Shown: positions 43,891 to 52,911 of the stretch, in pieces | Layout of the letters: every line of letters starts with the position of its first letter | Position numbering within the stretch: the stretch's first letter is position 1 | Assembly (NCBI RefSeq): GCF_012689525.1 | Contig: NZ_CP051515.1 | Span: 3,574,241 to 3,638,240 of the forward strand | Source of the DNA: Paraburkholderia aromaticivorans | Lineage (GTDB): Bacteria > Pseudomonadota > Gammaproteobacteria > Burkholderiales > Burkholderiaceae | Length of the DNA: 64,000 nt | Direction of reading: 5' to 3' | Position numbers and translations under genes: made by a program | Notes under the pieces: model-generated | Databases searched by the model: none | Told to the model about the DNA's origin: nothing | Seen by the model: only the letters and a program-made list of their open reading frames with translations

Positions 43891-44240
43891 GCTGTGAGCA
43901 TCCTTCGACTGGATTCGACCAAGGGCCGTCTGGCATGCGCCGTTCGCTCGCGAAGAGCCCACGCAGCGCCGCGCCAGCGGCAAGATGGGGTCCAGCATAG
44001 AGAGCAGCATCTTACGGTGGCTTAGACAGGGATTACGACGTGTAACGCGGCGCGGAGTAATGGCGTGAAGGGACGCGATAGTTCGCGCAAGCCACTCGAA
44101 CTGGCGCCATTGCCGTAATAAACTGTAAGCACGGTTAAGAACCCGAAACCGCCGGCGCCGTGCGATTCGATATATTTCGACGAGTGACAGGCGCGCGGGA
44201 ACGCCGTCAGTCAATTGTCCTCATCGATCAGGGCCCAGCC

Positions 44241-44981
44241 ATGTCAGACACGCCCATCCAGGTTTTACTGGTCGACGACGACGCCGACCTTCGTGACCTG
44301 CTCCGAACCTTCTTCCAGCAACGCGGCATCGAGATGTCCGTGCTGCACGACGCCAATCACCTGGCACGCCGGCTCGAACGCGAGCGGCCGTCCATCATCG
44401 TGCTCGATCTGATGATGCCGGGCATCGACGGACTCAGCGCTCTCAAGCAATTGCGCGCCAACGGCGACACGATTCCCGTGATCATGCTGACCGCGCGCGC
44501 CGACGGCGTCGATCGCGTGGTCGGGCTCGAACTCGGTGCCGACGACTATCTCGGCAAACCGTTCATGCCGCAGGAATTGCTCGCACGCATTCATGCCGTG
44601 CTGCGCCGGCATGCGCAACCGGCGCCTGCCGCAGCGGCGCCGGTCGAGAAGCGCGAAGCGCTGCGCTTCGGCCGCTTCCGGCTCGATTTCGCGAGCCGTA
44701 CGCTGTTTCGCGACGACGAGCCGCTCAAGCTGACCGGCAGTGAATATGCGTTGCTTGAAGTGCTCGCCCAGCATCCGATGGAAACACTGTCGCGCTCGAA
44801 GCTCGTCGACCTGCTGCACGGCCCGTATTCGGAAGTGACCGAACGCGGTATCGACGTGCCGGTGTGGCGCCTGCGCCGTCTGCTCGAAGAGGATCCGGCC
44901 AACCCGCGCCTGATTCAGACCCTACGCGGCACCGGCTACATGTTCGTGCCTGGCGGCAGTGACGATGACCAATCCCTTTAA
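44241..44981 (+). CDS. OmpR-type response regulator next to the RND pump
   Basis: A 246-residue regulator: receiver domain at 1-120 with LLVDDDADLRDLL, LDLMMPGIDGLSAL and ADDYLGKPF, and winged-helix domain at 145-240 (ALRFGRFRLDF, LRGTGYMFVPG). All phosphorylation residues are present. It overlaps the kinase gene start, forming a two-gene operon. Divergence from the efflux operon suggests it controls the pump; this is inferred from position. Confidence 0.9.
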   Translation: MSDTPIQVLLVDDDADLRDLLRTFFQQRGIEMSVLHDANHLARRLERERPSIIVLDLMMPGIDGLSALKQLRANGDTIPVIMLTARADGVDRVVGLELGADDYLGKPFMPQELLARIHAVLRRHAQPAPAAAAPVEKREALRFGRFRLDFASRTLFRDDEPLKLTGSEYALLEVLAQHPMETLSRSKLVDLLHGPYSEVTERGIDVPVWRLRRLLEEDPANPRLIQTLRGTGYMFVPGGSDDDQSL

Positions 44982-46212
44982 CACGCTGTTCGGCCGGCTC
45001 TCGTTGATGACGGTGAGCCTGATCGTGCTGGTGCACATCACCGCCATGCTGCTCGTGGACCGTGAGCGCGGGCAGATCGATACGGGTCATGCGCGGCAAG
45101 CGCTGCTTCTAGCGGTCCAGGCCGAACACGACGGGGCGCTGGCCGCGTCGCACGTCTCGGCGATACTCGGCGTGTCGTATGTCAAAACGAACGACGCGAT
45201 CGCGGCAGGCTGTCCCGCACCCTGTGAGAACACGTCGGGTCCGTTCGAACGGGACCTGCGCGCGAAGTTGCCGCCGGGCAGCCAGGTGGTGGCCGACGCC
45301 GATGACGGCACGGTGTGGGTGCACTACGCGGGCTATTCGGACTGGCTCAAACTGCAGAATTCGATGCTGCCGGCACGACGGTTTCTCGGCGCATCGGCAA
45401 CGATGCTGGTGCTCGCCGTTATCATCGCGTTGGTCGGCGCTTGGCATTTGCAGCGGCCGTTGCATCGGCTTGCGCTTGCGGCGCGCGAATTCCGCGTCGG
45501 CCATCGCGCGCCGGTCGTCGAGGCGAGCGGTCCGCGCGAGTTGAAGGAATTGATCGGCGACTTCAATCAGATGGTGCATGAACTCGCGCAGGCCGAGCAG
45601 GAACGCGCGGTGATGCTGGCTGGCGTGGCGCACGATCTGCGCGCGCCGATCACGCGCATGCAGGTGCGCGCGGATCTGCTGCCTGACGAAGCGAACCGTC
45701 GCGGTTTCTTGCGCGATGCGGAGTCGTTGTCCCGCATCGTCACGCAGTTTCTGGATTTTGCGCGCGAGACCGCGGACACCTCGCCGCGCACTAATGTCGA
45801 CGCGCATTGCCGCCGGCATTACGGCGACAGTCTCGCCGACGATGCACTCGTGCGTCTGAATCTGCACGCCGGCGACGGCTTCGAACTGCCGCTCGTCGAC
45901 CTCGACCGGATTCTGACGAACCTGATCGAGAACGCGCTCACCTATGGCGAACCGCCGGTGGAAATCTCGACGTCCCGGCATAACGGCCGCTTCACGCTCG
46001 AGGTGCGCGATCATGGCAGCGGCATTCCAGGCGGCCAGCTCGACCGGGCGCTGCAACCCTTCGTGCGACTCGACGAAGCACGCAGCGGCGATGCGCACTG
46101 CGGTTTGGGTCTCGCGATCGTTCGGCGTCTGGTGCGCTATAACAGCGGCGCTTTTCACGCGGATAACGCGGCTGACGGCGGGTTCGTGGTGTCGATGACG
46201 TTTCCGGCGTAG
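44965..46212 (+). CDS. EnvZ-like sensor histidine kinase next to the RND pump
   Basis: A 415-residue kinase with membrane helices near residues 8-30 and 140-160, a short periplasmic sensor with two cysteines (AGCPAPCENTSG), a HAMP-like region, and the H box GVAHDLRAPITRMQ. The ATPase has NLIENALTYGE, RDHGSGIPGG and GLGLAIVRRLV. ATG 44965 is used; GTG 44959 is also possible. It overlaps the response-regulator gene by 17 bases, so the two make one signalling pair. The close cysteine pair could form a disulfide and sense redox or periplasmic stress; speculative. Confidence 0.9.
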   Translation: MTNPFNTLFGRLSLMTVSLIVLVHITAMLLVDRERGQIDTGHARQALLLAVQAEHDGALAASHVSAILGVSYVKTNDAIAAGCPAPCENTSGPFERDLRAKLPPGSQVVADADDGTVWVHYAGYSDWLKLQNSMLPARRFLGASATMLVLAVIIALVGAWHLQRPLHRLALAAREFRVGHRAPVVEASGPRELKELIGDFNQMVHELAQAEQERAVMLAGVAHDLRAPITRMQVRADLLPDEANRRGFLRDAESLSRIVTQFLDFARETADTSPRTNVDAHCRRHYGDSLADDALVRLNLHAGDGFELPLVDLDRILTNLIENALTYGEPPVEISTSRHNGRFTLEVRDHGSGIPGGQLDRALQPFVRLDEARSGDAHCGLGLAIVRRLVRYNSGAFHADNAADGGFVVSMTFPA

Positions 46213-46296
46213 TTGCTTGCGGATCTGCTCGCGCGGCTGCGTGGATAAATTGTTCGCGGCGTTGCCGCGCGTGAGCTCACGCGCGGCGTGTATCGG

Positions 46297-46497
46297 TCAG
46301 GCTTGAGCGACGTTGCCGGGAACGACGATCGCGCCATGAGGCCCATCGCCTCCGCCGGGACCGCCGCCGCCAGGCCCGCCGCCGGGGCCGCCGTGACCCT
46401 GACCGCCGCCGCCCCAACCCGGAGGCGGTCCCCACCAGCATCCGCTCAAGGTTGCGCTCAAGGCGGCCAGCGCCGCGATTGCCAATAACTTCTTCAT
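46297..46497 (-). CDS. Glycine-rich small lipoprotein
   Basis: A 66-residue protein starting MKKLLAIAALAALSATLSGC, a clear lipoprotein signal peptide with the cysteine at about residue 20. The mature part starts WWGPPPGWGGG and is almost all Gly/Pro, with a short tail IVVPGNVAQA. AAGGAGAAAGC precedes the ATG. It should be anchored in the periplasm or outer membrane. Low-complexity composition prevents a family call. Confidence 0.65.
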   Translation of the reverse strand: MKKLLAIAALAALSATLSGCWWGPPPGWGGGGQGHGGPGGGPGGGGPGGGDGPHGAIVVPGNVAQA

Positions 46498-46728
46498 GCT
46501 TTCTCCTTCGATGAGTCTATGGTCACGTCACGTCGTCGCTCGTGTTCGGAGTGGCGACGTTGCGTGTCATGCGCAACTTATCAACCCGCGAAAGATCATG
46601 TTTTACGAAGCCGTTACAAGCTCGGTGGTGAATGGCGGTTGACGCGAAACGCGTGTGTGGGTGTGTCGCCTTACAGCGCGGGCGACGTGGCTTTTTACAG
46701 CGTTGCGCGGGCAACGCTGACGCGTTCA

Positions 46729-46762
46729 CGCTTTGTTTGCATATGGAAGAGGATGTAAGCAG
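46729..46762 (+). repeat. Left copy of a flanking direct repeat (IWKRM tail)
   Basis: This copy has CGCTTTGTTTGC, then ATATGGAAGAGGATG, then TAAGCAG; the matching copy at 52784-52817 has CGCTTGTTCGT, the same 15-base core, and CAAGAAG. In frame both encode an IWKRM end; here it closes with TAA, while the right copy reads on for three codons. Each copy lies about 108-116 bases before an array of variant iterons, so a longer segment seems duplicated around the toxin gene. Confidence 0.6.
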
Positions 46763-46848
46763 ATGGGCGGCATCGGCGTCGCGTCCATGCCCTTCAAGGT
46801 GAGGTGCCTGAGCGCTTGATGCTTCACCGTTGGCGCTATGGATAGAAC

Positions 46849-47184
46849 TCCCTGGAAATCCTCACCTTATCTTCGGTGCGGATTCAGCGCGGCGTTGACT
46901 CACCTCCTGGAATCGCTCACCTTTTCCGGGTGATCTCCTGGAACGGCTCACCTTGACGTCTTTTGTTTGCGGCTAAAGTGCGGTTCCGGCTCCTGGGACG
47001 GCTCACCTCTCAGCAGGTTTGAGCTGTCTGTCTCCTGGAAAGCTTCACCGTTAAACGCGATGAAGTTATCTCCTGGAATTCCTCACCTTTGATCGTGGTG
47101 GCGCCATCTCCTGGAATTCCTCACCATTCATCGGTGCGGCGCTATCTCCTGGAATTCCTCACCATCCTGGAACGGCTCACCTCA
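46849..47184 (-). repeat. Array A of variant iterons, about nine copies
   Basis: Copies begin at 46849, 46904, 46935, 46990, 47032, 47070, 47108, 47146 and 47164. The consensus on the + strand is CTCCTGGAA, three variable bases, then CTCACCTT, differing from the standard iteron mainly by TGG where that has CGA. Three successive intervals are exactly 38 bases (47032 to 47146). The last copy covers the stop codon of the 83-residue gene at 47182. The 684 bases from 46498 hold these repeats, the IWKRM tail and no intact gene. Confidence 0.75.
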
Positions 47185-47433
47185 ACGAGCGACCCTATCG
47201 GCAAGCCAGACGACTGCTTTAACTGCGGCGTCGAGTGCTTCTTCCTTCGAAGCAAACACAGCACCCGAATAGTATTGGACCGGCGTCCAGGCCCCGCCGT
47301 CTTCAACATCGCGACGAAACTCTTCGAATCCGTACGTGCTGTCTGAACGCAGGAACAGGTCCACGCATCGGTTGTGCTCATCGTTTTCGATGCTGTCGAA
47401 CACCAGCGAAGACTTGTCGATACGTGATGACAT
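47182..47433 (-). CDS. Hypothetical protein, 83 aa
   Basis: An 83-residue soluble, acidic protein starting MSSRIDKSSLVFDSIENDEH with GGAGATCC in the ribosome-binding position. TPVQYYSGAVFASKEEALDA resembles small orphan proteins seen in Burkholderia genomes, but I cannot name a family. The frame extends upstream to 47580 without a better start. Its stop codon lies inside the last repeat of array A. The 340 bases between it and the next rightward gene (47775) show nothing recognisable. Confidence 0.55.
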   Translation of the reverse strand: MSSRIDKSSLVFDSIENDEHNRCVDLFLRSDSTYGFEEFRRDVEDGGAWTPVQYYSGAVFASKEEALDAAVKAVVWLADRVAR

Positions 47434-47774
47434 TTCGGATCTCCATTCGCAGACCGGATTCGCACTTCGCCGTTGTCGGAACTTACCCGTCGGGATGCTA
47501 TCACCGCAGACGAATCCCTGTTTTCGCCTTCTAGCTGGATTTGCAAGCGCGGTTTTCGGCCACCCGCAGACCATTCGCAATCGGCCTTTCTCAGTGCCGG
47601 GATGCCCGGAAACCCGCCATGGGCCGCACTCCGCCTCATTGTTCGTTTTGCAGCAACTGTGATTTCACCCTATCGGCATAGAAAAAAGATAGACGCCAAC
47701 TAAACTGCATCTTGTCAGCGGCGCGCGTCTCATCCGACTCGCGGTGCTCCTAAAAATCGCATTGGAGATTCATC

Positions 47775-48050
47775 ATGAAAAGCAAACTTCTTGCAGCCTT
47801 GCTCGTCGCAGCCACTACCGCTTTCGCTGCCCCCGCATTTGCCAGCGGCTACGGCCCGGCGCCTTCGTATCGTCCGTCGGTCGGCGCCCCGGCTTCGCAG
47901 CGCGGCCAAAGCGCGCAAACCGTCGCAGCCGAACGCAACGACGCGGTCGGTTCGGTCAATAGTTCGTACGGTGGCGTCGCGACGTCGTCTTCGGAATCGG
48001 GTAGCCGTCAACCGGACCAGTCTTTGAGTCGCCTGTACTCAGGTCACTAA
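47775..48050 (+). CDS. Small secreted protein, 91 aa
   Basis: A 91-residue protein with a Sec signal peptide (MKSKLLAALLVAATTAFAAP, cleavage near AFA-SG). The mature part is Ser/Gly/Gln-rich with PSYRPSVGAP and AAERNDAVGSVNSSYGG. It recalls the many small DUF4148-like periplasmic proteins of Burkholderiales, without a firm match. GGAGATTCATC precedes the start. It may be co-transcribed with the small membrane protein 44 bases downstream. Confidence 0.65.
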   Translation: MKSKLLAALLVAATTAFAAPAFASGYGPAPSYRPSVGAPASQRGQSAQTVAAERNDAVGSVNSSYGGVATSSSESGSRQPDQSLSRLYSGH

Positions 48051-48093
48051 TCTAAAGGTCGTCTGCATACCAAGGCTGTAGAGAGGTGTCGAA

Positions 48094-48447
48094 ATGTCGA
48101 AGATTATCGAAGGTGTGGCGGTGCTGGGTGCGCTGATGCTGTATCTGGCGCCCGCAATGATTGCGGACGCCAGAGAACGGAAAGACGCCTTTGCGGTGAC
48201 CATGGTCAACATCCTGCTCGGATGGACAGTGATCGGTTGGTTCGCGGCGCTGATCTGGGCGCGGCACCCTGTGAGCGATCGCCGGCTGAAGCAGTTCGCG
48301 AAGCGGGCGCATCGCGCGGTCGCGCGAATCACGATCGATTCAATCGTCGCCCGGGCTGAATGTCGTGGTAGCTCGATCCGGGCGTTCAACCCTCGCCTGG
48401 TGCCGATCGTTGCGCGGATTGCGGCAAGCAGTGGCCGGCGGAGCTAG
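48094..48447 (+). CDS. Superinfection-immunity-family membrane protein
   Basis: A 117-residue inner-membrane protein with two helices. VTMVNILLGWTVIGWFAALI followed by WARHP is the hallmark of the Imm_superinfect (T4 Imm-like) family. The N-terminal helix holds ALMLYLAPAMIADARERKDA. The phage T4 prototype blocks DNA entry of superinfecting phage, but chromosomal relatives are mostly uncharacterised. The C-terminal 60 residues are Arg-rich and not part of the family core. The gene is convergent with the large toxin-like gene. Confidence 0.75.
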   Translation: MSKIIEGVAVLGALMLYLAPAMIADARERKDAFAVTMVNILLGWTVIGWFAALIWARHPVSDRRLKQFAKRAHRAVARITIDSIVARAECRGSSIRAFNPRLVPIVARIAASSGRRS

Positions 48448-48670
48448 TCTTCATGCTCGAACCGCTTCGTTGTCCCGCGACCTCGTAAGTTTGGCCATGG
48501 TATTGCTTGCCATTGAGCTATGAATCCTTTTGGTGGGGTCGCCAACCGCCGCACAACGGCTATTACGGGGGTTGGCGTTCCAGTTTCTGGGAAGCTGATG
48601 GCACCACGGTCGTCACAAGGAAGATTGAGGTTGCGCGCCGTGCAATGCCGCAGATGTCGCCAAGGCATGG

Positions 48671-51600
48671 TTACGGCCCCAGCAGGTTGTCTTCCAGTTC
48701 CAGCCCTCGTTTCTCCCGGGACTGGAGTTCGCTCCAGACGTCGTCGTTAATCCGGAAGTTGCTCGATATCCCCGAAATGAGGGGCTGATAAGATTCGCTA
48801 CCATTGTCCAGATTGACCGTTGCCTGCCAGACGGGCTTACCGCCGAGCGTTCGCACTTCGAGCCGGCTCAGACTGGTTGGGACTGCGTAAAAGCCGTCCG
48901 GGAAGATCCAGGCTGCATTATTCGAAAGCAACTCCTGAATTACCTGGTTGGCGGTACCGGTTCGTTGTATGTAGTCGATATAGTCCATGAACTTGCCTTG
49001 GAATGTTTCAAGCGGCAGTCGCGTGACAAACTCCGTCGTACCCGGCGGCAACATGGAATCCGGATCCTGATCGAACTCGTACAACTGTTCGCGCGTGCCG
49101 GCCGTGCTTTGCAAATGATAGTTTTTGTTTGAGGCGGGCAGTGTGACCTTGTTGCCGCGTGGATCCGCCAACTGCCAGCTTGACCTATATCCGGCGTCGT
49201 AGTCAGTGACAAACGGTGTAGCCACAGACTTGCCAACAGTCAGGTATTTCCCGTCCTCGGCATGAACGAGATGGGACGGGTTGGTGCCGGCGTGTCGAAA
49301 AACACCGTTCAGGTTCTGTGAATCCGTGGGGATCGCGCCCACGTAGAGGTAATCGTCGTGACCAACTCGTAAGACCTTGTTGTAGTCGTTCGCAAAGTGG
49401 AAACGACCGTCCTCGCCCATTGAGAATTGCCTCGTGCTTCCCGCTGTGCTAGAGGCGTAGGACTCTGAGTAGACGTAGAGGTTGTTCTGCCCGTCGGCAT
49501 AAAGTATGTACGGGTATTGTCCGCCATAAGCACGCAAGGTCGTCGGCCCGTGATAGTCCTTACCGGCTGACTGCCGGATGGCCACCCAATGGACTTTCTC
49601 CCTGGCATTGAGATAAAACTTGGCCTGTGTCAGGTTGGGGTCTTGCTTGGGGGCGACGCCGACTTGCTGTCCGTTGCGCGTAACCGGTGACGAGAACGGC
49701 TTGTAAGCGGGCTCCTGCCAGGCAGGGCTGCTCATCGGGAAGCGGGCCAACTGGGGCTGCGCTCCGGCGGTTTGCGTCCGCCCGTACACGTCCCAGCGAA
49801 ACGATGGGTTGAGCGTATAGTTCGATGCCCCCCCCTTTTGTTGCAGGTCTTGCGTCCGCCACCAGCCCAATATCTGAGTATTGTCGATGTATCCCATGGC
49901 GGCGAATTCGAGGTTTTCTGGCTTGAGGGTATGTCGGCCGAGACTGGCGTCGACACTCACCATATTGGGGGACGGCGCGACAGCGTATATATAGCCATCA
50001 GCGGACTGACTGCGCTGGCGGCGGATGGCAGCCGATGGTGATCCGAATGTTCCGAGGTAGCCGGCGCTGTCCGTCTCCCCATCGTGGGATGCGATGTCGA
50101 AATTGTGCATTTGCAGGTCGACGTCCCGCAGCGGTGTATTTCCGGCGCTGAACCCGCCTCTTTTTGCGACTTCGTTCGGTGTGTCCGTCGATGGACGAAA
50201 GAGCACCCATGGATCGGTGGTCGATTGCGAATCGCTCGAACGTTTGAGCTCAACGTGCTGCACATAATCTTGAAGCGAAGGACGGTTGTCGGCCGGTGCG
50301 GCTGGCAGGTTCGCGCGTGGTGGTACGAGCGGAGCAATCGGCCCCGGGCCGCCCATTTGTTCAAGTTGGGCCAGACTGACGTCTCGTGCGGGGGGCCTGC
50401 CGCTCGACGTCACGATTCCGGCTTCGCGGGCGAACCATGTGGTCGTGGCGTGGTTGATTCCGGCGTCGGCGCTATATCCCGTAGCGTAGATGCGACGTAT
50501 AGCGGCAGACAGATCCTGAAAATTATTGTACGTATAAGCCCCGAAATTGGGATCGTAAAGCTCGTAGTGATCGCGCGCAACGTCAGCATCGACATTGAGC
50601 CGCTGCACGACGATCGGGCGGCTAGGGTCTCGTCTGGACGTTCCGGCGGCCTGGGGGTTCAACGACAGATCGATGACCACGAAGTCGTTGCGCAATGGGA
50701 CAGGTGCGCTGTCACTGACGTACGGTTCGCCAAAGTGTGTTGTCAGATCGCTGACGAGATCGTCTTCTGTTCGGATATTATCCGAACCGCTGTGCCGGAT
50801 GTGATTCGCGAGATCGGTGGTTGAGGCCCACTGATAATACCCGTGAAAGTAATTCGAACGCTCGACGAAATTCGCGCGTATGCCCGCGTTGCTCGACAAT
50901 CCGCGTAAGCTGTTCGTGGCACCGCTGAGCGTTGTCACTACTCCACCGGTGACTTGCCGTAGCACAAATGATCCCAAGCTCTCGGCCGGGCTACGGAGAC
51001 CGGACCGCTCCGCGCCGCCCGGAAAGAGGGTGTCAAGCGATAGACCGTTTGAGGACGCTGCATGCTCTCGGTAGATCTGACCTTCACAGTCGGGCTCGGG
51101 CGGTCCATAACCGGCGCTCCCCTGTTGCGGCGCGAGAGCTCGCGCCGGCGTGTGATTTGCATGCGGCGTCGGTGAGTACGCTTGCAGTCTTAACGGCATG
51201 ACTTGATACTCGCGCCCAGGTCTGAAAGAGGGCAGCTCGTCGAAAGGGCTGCGGATCCTGAAGGCGGAGTCCAGATATCGGTTTAACGCTTGTTCTGTAT
51301 TGCCCCAGTTCGCATATTCGAATGCGCCATTGTTAGGATCGAAGATCGTGTAATGATTGTTCCGTCCCATCTGAATGAGAATTGCGTGCCCGTAGTCCTT
51401 TTTATGAGTTGGCGACTCCAGGCTCAGTTGGACGTGCGCGATGTCGTTGGGATTCCGCAGCAAACTGTGCATTTGGACGACAAAGCGGCTGATGCGGCTA
51501 TCGCGCGGCTCGTTGGAGGACTTGAATGTGATCGACGGCCGCGGCGCATAGTGGCTGTAGCCAAGCGTAGTGCTGTCGATCTGGAAGCTTGCGATGCGAC

Positions 51601-52366
51601 CGAACATGTCTCGCCGCGGGACGGAAGCACCGGCGTCCGCGCGCATGTCGTGCACAGCAGACCTTAGCGGCGACGAGGGCGGATTCGGAGATCCCGTGGT
51701 CGTTTGCTGATCGCTCCAGGCGCGATCGATCCGGCGCATGACCTCTCGAACCATTCCTCCGCATAGGCCGCGACCCGCGTCCGCGGTTTCCGGATAATCG
51801 CGTTGATCGAATCGTTCGGATGCAACGGCGTTCTGCGCCAACGCGTCGCCGCCACGATCCATGATGCATCTACTGAGAGCCGGACCCCGTTTGACCCGCG
51901 GCCCATGGTTGCCGGACTCGTCAGCGTGCTGAAGGGCGGTAGGCATGACCGAGCCGAGGTGGTTCTCGTTTCTGGCGTTGGCTTTCCCTGGTGCCGGAAC
52001 GACTCCGGTGGACAACGTGCTTACGTCGCGAGCGGCACACGCGTGCTGGCCGGCGTGGAGATTTGCGCGGTAGTTCGTCATGAGGTCTGCCGGAAGAGCG
52101 ATTCCAGTCCGCCTGTTCGGCTGCGCCTCGTGGGTGCCGCCCGTATCGTTGGCGGTTCGCTGCAGGTGGTTGCCTGCGTCGTCCCGGCCGCGCGCGGACC
52201 CGTTGCCGCGTGCGCCATTTGGGCTAGCGGCGTGTACGCGCCGTTGCCTGCCGCTGCCCTGAGCGGCGCCTGAACTGGACGCGGCGCTGTCGGCGTTCTG
52301 CTCATCGGTTGAGAGGTCGTTGCTGCCGATGGTGACGCAGCTTTGGTTTACGCCGGAGACGTGCAT
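48671..52366 (-). CDS. Multidomain effector/toxin-like protein: C58 protease-like plus ADP-ribosyltransferase-like domains
   Basis: A 1231-residue protein (1279 if it starts at 52510). With the 52366 start: residues 1-180 are Ser/Gly/Asn-rich and disordered; about 190-400 resemble YopT/AvrPphB C58 cysteine proteases, with GLCGGMVREV (Cys202), DYGHAILIQM (His327) and FDPNNGAFEY (Asp343). About 500-640 is a second such region with YDPNFGAYTY but no matching Cys or His. About 720-840 resembles cholera/pertussis toxin A: LFRPSTDTPNEV (Arg724), DGYIYAVAPSPN, ENLEFAAMG (Glu820) and ILGWWRT. The remaining 390 residues show no known motif. No signal peptide is seen, so type III or VI delivery is conceivable. 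The 52366 start has GGGAG upstream. G+C looks lower than nearby core genes, suggesting transfer. Confidence 0.75.
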   Translation of the reverse strand: MHVSGVNQSCVTIGSNDLSTDEQNADSAASSSGAAQGSGRQRRVHAASPNGARGNGSARGRDDAGNHLQRTANDTGGTHEAQPNRRTGIALPADLMTNYRANLHAGQHACAARDVSTLSTGVVPAPGKANARNENHLGSVMPTALQHADESGNHGPRVKRGPALSRCIMDRGGDALAQNAVASERFDQRDYPETADAGRGLCGGMVREVMRRIDRAWSDQQTTTGSPNPPSSPLRSAVHDMRADAGASVPRRDMFGRIASFQIDSTTLGYSHYAPRPSITFKSSNEPRDSRISRFVVQMHSLLRNPNDIAHVQLSLESPTHKKDYGHAILIQMGRNNHYTIFDPNNGAFEYANWGNTEQALNRYLDSAFRIRSPFDELPSFRPGREYQVMPLRLQAYSPTPHANHTPARALAPQQGSAGYGPPEPDCEGQIYREHAASSNGLSLDTLFPGGAERSGLRSPAESLGSFVLRQVTGGVVTTLSGATNSLRGLSSNAGIRANFVERSNYFHGYYQWASTTDLANHIRHSGSDNIRTEDDLVSDLTTHFGEPYVSDSAPVPLRNDFVVIDLSLNPQAAGTSRRDPSRPIVVQRLNVDADVARDHYELYDPNFGAYTYNNFQDLSAAIRRIYATGYSADAGINHATTTWFAREAGIVTSSGRPPARDVSLAQLEQMGGPGPIAPLVPPRANLPAAPADNRPSLQDYVQHVELKRSSDSQSTTDPWVLFRPSTDTPNEVAKRGGFSAGNTPLRDVDLQMHNFDIASHDGETDSAGYLGTFGSPSAAIRRQRSQSADGYIYAVAPSPNMVSVDASLGRHTLKPENLEFAAMGYIDNTQILGWWRTQDLQQKGGASNYTLNPSFRWDVYGRTQTAGAQPQLARFPMSSPAWQEPAYKPFSSPVTRNGQQVGVAPKQDPNLTQAKFYLNAREKVHWVAIRQSAGKDYHGPTTLRAYGGQYPYILYADGQNNLYVYSESYASSTAGSTRQFSMGEDGRFHFANDYNKVLRVGHDDYLYVGAIPTDSQNLNGVFRHAGTNPSHLVHAEDGKYLTVGKSVATPFVTDYDAGYRSSWQLADPRGNKVTLPASNKNYHLQSTAGTREQLYEFDQDPDSMLPPGTTEFVTRLPLETFQGKFMDYIDYIQRTGTANQVIQELLSNNAAWIFPDGFYAVPTSLSRLEVRTLGGKPVWQATVNLDNGSESYQPLISGISSNFRINDDVWSELQSREKRGLELEDNLLGP

Positions 52367-52717
52367 GGTCGATGCTCCCGGAAATGAAACGCTAAGGTGT
52401 ATTTCGGGGATCGGGAGATCCTTGCAGAAGATCGTAGGCATGACAGTTGGTCCCCTGGTGGTATCGGGGTATGGCATGTCGGAGTGGTCATCCCGGGGTA
52501 TCGGAAGCATCGCTTGTCAGGCCGTTTCCATCGGTCATCAGACGCGACATCTCAGCCAAACGGCATTCGTCCGTCGCCAGATTCCCTGCGCGCACGCCAA
52601 GCGTCCCGAGGCCGGAAGGCGATCTGTCCATGGCATGGAAGAGCGCCGTATGCCCATGCACCACGTTCCAATCGCCGCGCAAGCGCGGCGTCCGGTGAGG
52701 CAGTCGTGAAGAACCTC

Positions 52718-52822
52718 ATGGTGTCGATCGATAAGCCTATGTCGTACGACGAAGTTATCGACGCGTGGCGCGTCGGCGCACTCGCGCTTGTTCGTATATG
52801 GAAGAGGATGCAAGAAGATTGA
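52718..52822 (+). pseudogene. Short ORF, likely tail of a lost gene (IWKRM family)
   Basis: A 34-codon frame, MVSIDKPMSYDEVIDAWRVG followed by ALALVRIWKRMQED. Its last residues match the IWKRM tail at 46758, though here the frame continues to QED. No clear ribosome-binding site is present. I read it as the 3' end of a gene whose copy also lies at 46.7 kb; the family is unknown. The surrounding stretch (52367-53221) otherwise holds only repeats. Confidence 0.35.
52784..52817 (+). repeat. Right copy of the flanking direct repeat
   Basis: Partner of 46729-46762: CGCTTGTTCGT, then the shared 15-base core ATATGGAAGAGGATG, then CAAGAAG. Together the two copies bracket the small genes and the large effector-like gene. 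Confidence 0.6.
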
Positions 52823-52911
52823 GTGTCGCGGTATCGCGCCGCTCCACTCCATTACAGTGGTATAAGCTGCAGGGCAAAGGATATGTCACCGTCGGTAATC
52901 ACGGCGAGGAC

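Noticed and set aside
44160..44240. Extended start of the pump response regulator
   Set aside because: ATG 44241 gives the conserved DNA-binding-regulator start; the upstream residues lack receiver-domain sequence.
46519..46758. Rightward ORF ending IWKRM as a functional gene
   Set aside because: No ribosome-binding site or domain; it matches the right-hand copy only in its tail and seems to be a gene fragment.
52488..52682. Ankyrin-like ORF upstream of the large effector
   Set aside because: GHTALFHAMD is reminiscent of an ankyrin helix, but only one unit is present with no start or flanking repeats.
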